Source: Altererythrobacter sp. KTW20L
GTDB lineage: Bacteria > Pseudomonadota > Alphaproteobacteria > Sphingomonadales > Sphingomonadaceae
Length of the DNA stretch: 64,000 nt
Reading direction: 5' to 3'
Assembly (NCBI RefSeq): GCF_023501975.1
Contig: NZ_JAMFLH010000012.1
Span: forward strand, 62,001 to 126,000
Made by a program: the position numbers and the translations under genes. Shown in pieces: positions 59,392 to 64,000 of the stretch; positions within the stretch are counted from its first letter, which is position 1; each line of letters starts with the position of its first letter. A model generated the notes under the pieces. The model did no database searches. It was not told the origin of the DNA and worked only from the letters and a program-made list of their open reading frames with translations.

Positions 59392-60510
59392 TTGGCCAGA
59401 AATTCAACATCTTCCGCCGGTAAGGCCGTGCGGATATCCGCTCCCAAGGCGGAATCGAAGAACGCTTCGGCAAGTGCCAGTGCAGACGACGGTTTCGAAC
59501 TGCGCAGCCTGCAGGACGCCTTTGACAAGGATCGCCGCTACAAGGCGAGCGAGGAAGAGCTACTTGGCTTTTACCAGACCATGCTGCTCATCCGTCGTTT
59601 CGAGGAACGGGCCGGCCAGCTTTATGGCCTGGGACTGATCGGCGGTTTCTGCCACCTCTACATCGGCCAGGAAGCCGTTGCTGTCGGCCTGCAAAGCGCG
59701 CTGGAAGAAGGCAAGGACAGCGTAATCACCGGCTATCGCGACCATGGCCACATGCTGGCCTATGGCATCGATCCGCGCCTGATCATGGCCGAACTGACCG
59801 GGCGCGAAGCCGGGATCAGTCGCGGCAAGGGTGGCTCCATGCACATGTTTTCCACCGAGCACGCGTTCTACGGTGGCCACGGCATCGTCGGGGCGCAGGT
59901 CTCGCTCGGCGGCGGGCTGGCCTTTGCCCACAAGTATCGTGAGGATGGCGGGCTGTGCATGGCCTATTTTGGCGATGGCGCGGCGAACCAGGGCCAGGTC
60001 TACGAGACGATGAACATGGCCTCGCTGTGGAATCTGCCGATCATTTTCGTGGTGGAAAACAACCAGTACGCCATGGGCACCAGCGTCAAGCGGTCGAGTG
60101 CCGAGACGGAATTCTACCGCCGTGGCACGGCTTTCCGCATTCCCGGCATGGAAGTGAACGGGATGGACGTGCTGGAAGTGCACCAGGCCGCCCGCATCGC
60201 GATTGACCATGTGCGCGGCGGAAATGGCCCCGTGCTGATGGAATTGAACACCTACCGCTATCGCGGCCACTCGATGTCCGACCCGGCCAAGTACCGCACC
60301 CGCGAGGAAGTGCAGGGCGTGCGCGAGAAGAGCGATCCGATCGAGATGGCCAAGGCCGAACTGCTCGCCATGGGAGTGGACGAGGACAAGCTTAAGGACA
60401 TCGAGAAAGCCATCCGCGCCACCGTGACCGAAGCGGCGGAATTCGCCGAGAAATCGCCCGAACCCGAAGTGGGCGAGCTTTATACCGACGTGCTGGTGGG
60501 GAAATACTGA
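59392..60510 (+). CDS. pdhA: Pyruvate dehydrogenase E1 component alpha
   Basis: Thiamine diphosphate subunit of the pyruvate dehydrogenase complex, about 372 residues. Start is a TTG at 59392 (LARNSTSS) or another TTG at 59344; there is no ATG nearby. Features: [53 protein letters not shown] with the ThDP motif GDG...NN (about residues 200-230), and [16 protein letters not shown] with the phosphorylation-loop-like region. Followed by pdhB after 1 base. Confidence 0.95.
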   Translation: MARNSTSSAGKAVRISAPKAESKNASASASADDGFELRSLQDAFDKDRRYKASEEELLGFYQTMLLIRRFEERAGQLYGLGLIGGFCHLYIGQEAVAVGLQSALEEGKDSVITGYRDHGHMLAYGIDPRLIMAELTGREAGISRGKGGSMHMFSTEHAFYGGHGIVGAQVSLGGGLAFAHKYREDGGLCMAYFGDGAANQGQVYETMNMASLWNLPIIFVVENNQYAMGTSVKRSSAETEFYRRGTAFRIPGMEVNGMDVLEVHQAARIAIDHVRGGNGPVLMELNTYRYRGHSMSDPAKYRTREEVQGVREKSDPIEMAKAELLAMGVDEDKLKDIEKAIRATVTEAAEFAEKSPEPEVGELYTDVLVGKY

Positions 60511-60511
60511 G

Positions 60512-61882
60512 ATGGCGATCGAACTGAAGATGCCCGCGCTCTCCCCTACGATGGAGGAAGGCACGCTGGCCAAGTGGCTGGTCAAGGAAGGTGACAGCGT
60601 GTCCGCAGGTGACGTGCTGGCCGAGATCGAGACCGACAAGGCGACGATGGAATTCGAATCCATCGACGAAGGCACCGTGGGCAAGATCCTGGTGCCCGAA
60701 GGCTCCGAGAACGTGAAGGTCGGCACAGTCATTGCAGTGCTGAACGGCGAGGGCGAGGAAGCCGCTCCGTCCGCCGAGGCAGCCGCTCCGGCAGCAGCAG
60801 AACCTGAAGCCAAAACAGAGACTTCTGCCGCATCCGCCCCCGAGCGCCCGAAATCTGCCGAGCGCGCTGCGGACCCGGAAGTGCCCGCCGGCACCAACAT
60901 GCACAAGCTGTCCGTGCGCGAAGCCCTGCGCGATGCCATGGCCGAGGAAATGAGCCGCGACGACCGGGTCTTTGTGATCGGCGAGGAAGTGGCCGAATAC
61001 CAGGGTGCCTATAAGGTGACCCAGGGCCTGCTGGAGGAATTCGGCCCCAAGCGCGTGATCGACACGCCGATTACCGAATACGGCTTTGCCGGTATCGGCA
61101 CCGGCGCGGCGATGGGCGGGCTGAGGCCGATCGTCGAATTCATGACTTTCAACTTCGCCATGCAGGCCATCGACCACATCATCAATTCGGCAGCCAAGAC
61201 CAATTACATGTCGGGCGGCCAGATGCGCTGTCCGGTGGTGTTCCGCGGGCCGAACGGAGCCGCAAGCCGGGTGGGCGCGCAGCACAGCCAGAACTATGGC
61301 CCGTGGTACGCCAGCGTTCCGGGCCTGATCGTTATCGCGCCCTATGACGCGTCCGATGCCAAGGGCCTGCTGAAAGCGGCGATCCGCAGCGACGATCCGG
61401 TGGTCTTTCTGGAAAACGAGCTGGTCTATGGCAACAGCTTCGATGTGGCCCAGCTGGACGATCACGTGCTGCCCATCGGCAAGGCACGGATCATGCGCGA
61501 AGGCGCCGATGTTACCATCGTATCTTACAGCATCGGTGTGAAATTCGCGCTCGAAGCTGCTGAAAAGCTGGCGGAAGAAGGCATTGATGCCGAAGTGATC
61601 GACCTGCGCACCCTGCGCCCGCTGGATACCCAGACTGTGCTCGAAAGCCTCGCCAAGACCAACCGCCTGGTGGTGGCCGAAGAAGGCTGGCCTGCCTGCT
61701 CGATTGCGTCCGAAGTGATTGCGGTTTGCATGGAACAGGGCTTCGACCTGCTCGATGCCCCGGTCATGCGGGTGTGCAACGAGGACGTGCCGCTACCTTA
61801 TGCCGCCAACCTCGAGAAGCTGGCATTGATCGATGCCGCGCGCATCGTCAGCGCGGCCCGCAAGGTCTGTTACAAGGACTGA
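60512..61882 (+). CDS. pdhB: Pyruvate dehydrogenase E1 component beta with N-terminal lipoyl domain
   Basis: 456 residues. The first 80 residues are a biotinyl/lipoyl domain with the lipoylation Lys in [11 protein letters not shown]. An Ala/Pro-rich linker (about 85-125) follows and then the E1 beta catalytic part, with [43 protein letters not shown]-like [15 protein letters not shown] and the C-terminal transketolase domain ending KVCYKD. A lipoyl domain on E1 beta is typical of alphaproteobacteria. pdhC is not next to it in this window. Confidence 0.96.
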   Translation: MAIELKMPALSPTMEEGTLAKWLVKEGDSVSAGDVLAEIETDKATMEFESIDEGTVGKILVPEGSENVKVGTVIAVLNGEGEEAAPSAEAAAPAAAEPEAKTETSAASAPERPKSAERAADPEVPAGTNMHKLSVREALRDAMAEEMSRDDRVFVIGEEVAEYQGAYKVTQGLLEEFGPKRVIDTPITEYGFAGIGTGAAMGGLRPIVEFMTFNFAMQAIDHIINSAAKTNYMSGGQMRCPVVFRGPNGAASRVGAQHSQNYGPWYASVPGLIVIAPYDASDAKGLLKAAIRSDDPVVFLENELVYGNSFDVAQLDDHVLPIGKARIMREGADVTIVSYSIGVKFALEAAEKLAEEGIDAEVIDLRTLRPLDTQTVLESLAKTNRLVVAEEGWPACSIASEVIAVCMEQGFDLLDAPVMRVCNEDVPLPYAANLEKLALIDAARIVSAARKVCYKD

Positions 61883-61900
61883 TTGGACCTTTGGCGTGCC

Positions 61901-62602
61901 CTACGGGGCAGCGCTGTATGCAGTGGTGCCGAAGGTGCCGCAATGGGCTACCGATTCGGGATCGTCGGCATCGCGCTGGTATATCTGCGTCAGGTCGCGA
62001 TCATCGCGCACGGTGAAGCTGGCCGTGGTGCGGATCTCGCCCGGAATACCATAGGGATTGCCGATCAGCGGATCGTAATCGTAGGCGATCTCGACGAACA
62101 TCACCGCTTCGTTGGCAAAGGCGATCACTTCCTCGCCAGGAGGGCCCATGCCGGGAAAGGCGCTGTCCAGGCCATCACCCTCGATGCCATAGGTGGACAC
62201 GTGGTCCTTTGCTCCCATGCAGCGCTGCCAGTGGATATATTGTTCGTCTTCGGTGCCGGGCACCACTTCGAGGCTGCTGATGATGATTCGTCCGCGGCCA
62301 TAGAGATCGAGGCGGCTGCCGGCCTGGATCTCGGCGCCATAGAACAGGTCCTGGATATCGCCTTCGAAGATCTGGCGGTTTTCCAGCTGGGACTGTTCAC
62401 CGATGCGCGAGGCGTTGTCGGCGATGTGGACTGCCAGCTGGTTGATCTGCATCTGCACAATGGCCCGGTTCGCCAGTTCCAGGCCCATCAACCCCAGGCC
62501 GAGCAACACCGGCGCCACCAGGGCGAATTCGGTCGCGGCGAGGCCGGTGTTATCTGGTGCAAGCCGACGCAGGCGGTTACGGATGGAGCGCAGCATTAGC
62601 AT
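61901..62602 (-). CDS. TadE/TadG-like pseudopilin-type protein
   Basis: 233 residues. Near the N-terminus a basic stretch precedes TGLAATEFALVAPVLLGLGLM, the hydrophobic segment with an internal Glu that characterises TadE-like proteins. The rest is extracytoplasmic. Belongs to the Tad (Flp pilus) secretion/assembly group. Its 5' end overlaps the next gene, which is the same family; the two are probably translationally coupled. Confidence 0.82.
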   Translation of the reverse strand: MLMLRSIRNRLRRLAPDNTGLAATEFALVAPVLLGLGLMGLELANRAIVQMQINQLAVHIADNASRIGEQSQLENRQIFEGDIQDLFYGAEIQAGSRLDLYGRGRIIISSLEVVPGTEDEQYIHWQRCMGAKDHVSTYGIEGDGLDSAFPGMGPPGEEVIAFANEAVMFVEIAYDYDPLIGNPYGIPGEIRTTASFTVRDDRDLTQIYQRDADDPESVAHCGTFGTTAYSAAP

Positions 62603-63195
62603 TGCCCCACCGTCACTTCGGTGTTCTGCATCCGGAAGGGCTGGTTGCGCAGCACCGTACGCGCGACCGAGGAAACCTCGCTCGGCACGCCGATGAACTT
62701 GTGCAGGGGGAACTGCCGGTCATAGGTGACCGTGACTACGTAGAGCACGGCATCGCGCGCGCCGCCCATGCCGTCTTTGCCGCGGTCTTCGTCCCACATC
62801 CCGTTGCCGTTCACGTCCTCGAACGGCTCGCCATCGTTGCAAACGCCATCGCCGTTGGAATCGGTGAAGTCTTCGGGCCGGGCGACATCGGCGAAATTGG
62901 TATAGGCCTTACGCTCGAACTCGACCGTACCACTTGGCACGATGTTATGGACAACTTCGGTGACCCGCGCATCGATCTGGGCCTCGGACAGGTCGGCGCC
63001 CTCGATCGTGGAATCGCGGGCTGCCTTCTGGATTGCGCCTTCGAGAAGGGAAGCAGTGTAGATGTTGTACGACAGGTCGAACAGGCCGATCAGCGCCAGG
63101 ATGAAGACGGGCGCGACCAGGGCGAATTCGACCAGTGCCGCGCCGCGCCTGTCGCGCATGACCTTGCGCAGAAAGATGGAGCGGAGCCCGGCCAT
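62596..63195 (-). CDS. TadE-like protein with calcium-binding-type loops
   Basis: 199 residues. The N-terminal segment RRGAALVEFALVAPVFILALIG is a typical TadE anchor with Glu. In the middle (about residues 107-140) lie two stretches resembling EF-hand-like or dockerin-like calcium loops: DSNGDGVCNDGE and DVNGNGMWDEDRGKDG. Such Asp/Asn-rich loops probably bind calcium, but this was judged by eye. The gene overlaps the upstream TadG-like gene by one base. Confidence 0.82.
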   Translation of the reverse strand: MAGLRSIFLRKVMRDRRGAALVEFALVAPVFILALIGLFDLSYNIYTASLLEGAIQKAARDSTIEGADLSEAQIDARVTEVVHNIVPSGTVEFERKAYTNFADVARPEDFTDSNGDGVCNDGEPFEDVNGNGMWDEDRGKDGMGGARDAVLYVVTVTYDRQFPLHKFIGVPSEVSSVARTVLRNQPFRMQNTEVTVGQC

Positions 63196-64000
63196 CAGCG
63201 CACGATCCGCAATTCGCCCATGCGCCGGGCGATTGTGCTGAACGTTGCCTCAAGCGAAGCAGCGTCATCGGCCACGAAATAGCGTTCCTGGCCCGCGCAG
63301 GTCTGCATGACCGGGTTGGCACCTGTGCCAAAGCTGATAACCCAGACCTGGATGTTGCGCTTCTTCACTTCGGCGCAGGCAAAGCTGAAGCGGTTTTCTA
63401 CCGTCTGGGTCAGGGACATGATCGAAGTGGGCGACCAGCGCCGCTGGTCCAGCGGTTCGATGCCGTAAGAGCCATAGGACACATCAAGCGGCGCGGTCTC
63501 GCCGTCGGTCAGGTAGATCATGTGGCGGGTGGTCACCCGGCCTGGCTGGTCGGCATTCTGCGCGGCGAACAGGCCGGTCGGCGATAGCAGGCGGCCGCCC
63601 CAGATCATGCCGATATCGTGATAGGTGCTGCCCTGGACGACCATGCCATCGACATAGGTGGCCACCTGTTCGGCAGTCATTTCGGCCAGTTGATGGGCGG
63701 GGGAAGGGCAGGCGCTGTAACCCCAGCTGTTGGCGTTGACGAACTCGGTCCCGGTGATGATCTGCGGGCGGCTGAAACCGCCCCAGCCGTTGGTCCGGAT
63801 CTCGCGGACATAGCTCAGCTCGTTGAGCATCGGGCGCCACTGGGTGGCCGGATCGTTCGGGTTGGGTACCCGGTCGAGATCGAGGTCTAGCGCACGCGAA
63901 AGATCGACGTTGCCATAGTCGGTGATCTCGTAGGTGTCGCGTTCCTCCACACAGCCGCGGTATCTGGCGGTGACATTGGTGGGAGCAGAGGGTGAGCCAC
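63195..64000 (-). CDS. TadG-like von Willebrand factor A protein (partial)
   Basis: The frame runs to the window's end (the reading frame continues through TARYRGCVEERDTYEI with no start in view). The visible 268 residues end the protein; the first ATG-like start in the frame would be at 63950, but homologous-looking sequence continues before it. MIYLTDGETAPLDVS and SFGTGANPVMQTCAG belong to a VWA domain of TadG-type pilus proteins. Its stop overlaps the TadE-like start. The 5' part lies outside the window. Confidence 0.85.
   Translation of the reverse strand, partial: GSPSAPTNVTARYRGCVEERDTYEITDYGNVDLSRALDLDLDRVPNPNDPATQWRPMLNELSYVREIRTNGWGGFSRPQIITGTEFVNANSWGYSACPSPAHQLAEMTAEQVATYVDGMVVQGSTYHDIGMIWGGRLLSPTGLFAAQNADQPGRVTTRHMIYLTDGETAPLDVSYGSYGIEPLDQRRWSPTSIMSLTQTVENRFSFACAEVKKRNIQVWVISFGTGANPVMQTCAGQERYFVADDAASLEATFSTIARRMGELRIVR

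Overview
The window is GC-rich, densely packed chromosomal DNA from an alphaproteobacterium. Most genes read like Sphingomonadales, probably close to Erythrobacteraceae. The evidence is the nuo operon followed by birA-coaX-rnj-DUF1467, the ppiD-trpEGDC-moaC-moeA-lexA block, a large TonB-dependent receptor, ftsB-pdhA-pdhB (with the lipoyl domain on E1 beta) and Tad pilus genes. Only gene content was used; no species call is possible.

Layout: 1-11.7 kb holds most of the complex I operon (nuoF partial, G-N), interrupted between nuoF and nuoG by two tandem, related secreted proteins. 11.7-15.1 kb carries biotin ligase, pantothenate kinase, RNase J and a DUF1467 protein. 15.2-21.6 kb holds a large coiled-coil membrane protein (minus strand) and a plus-strand cluster of an HPt-like protein, two uncharacterised proteins and a histidine-kinase-like protein; both signalling proteins lack the phospho-accepting histidine. 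21.7-27.4 kb has gltA, gltX, comEC and lexA (with a perfect alphaproteobacterial SOS box). 27.4-35.0 kb, minus strand, is a run from ppiD through trpE, trpG, trpD, trpC, moaC and moeA. 35.3-40.7 kb holds tpiA, secG, pyrG, an hsp20 gene with a ROSE-like RNA thermometer, a glutaredoxin, a nitrilase-family hydrolase and a DUF1178 protein.

A tRNA-Arg(CCU) at 40.79 kb is followed by a C-terminal remnant of a serine recombinase, then an eight-gene Mrp-type cation/proton antiporter operon (41.3-48.4 kb). That operon has no full-length MrpA. It has instead a DUF4040+MrpB protein and three NuoL/M/N-like subunits. A near copy of the tRNA 3' end lies beyond the operon at 48.70 kb, so the block may be an old insertion.

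48.7-64 kb carries a GMC-type flavoprotein dehydrogenase pair, an HNH nuclease and a small Cys-rich protein, an NADPH:quinone-reductase-like enzyme, a TonB-dependent receptor divergent from a regulator with two MarR-like domains, a secreted protein, ftsB, pdhA, pdhB and three Tad secreted-pilus proteins.

The strongest candidates for something little described are the three-D-subunit Mrp operon (with one subunit apparently missing its TM5 glutamate), the four-repeat secreted protein pair inside the nuo operon, the His-less phosphorelay-like cluster, and the ROSE-like element upstream of hsp20. All statements come from reading the sequence; no searches or structure predictions were run.
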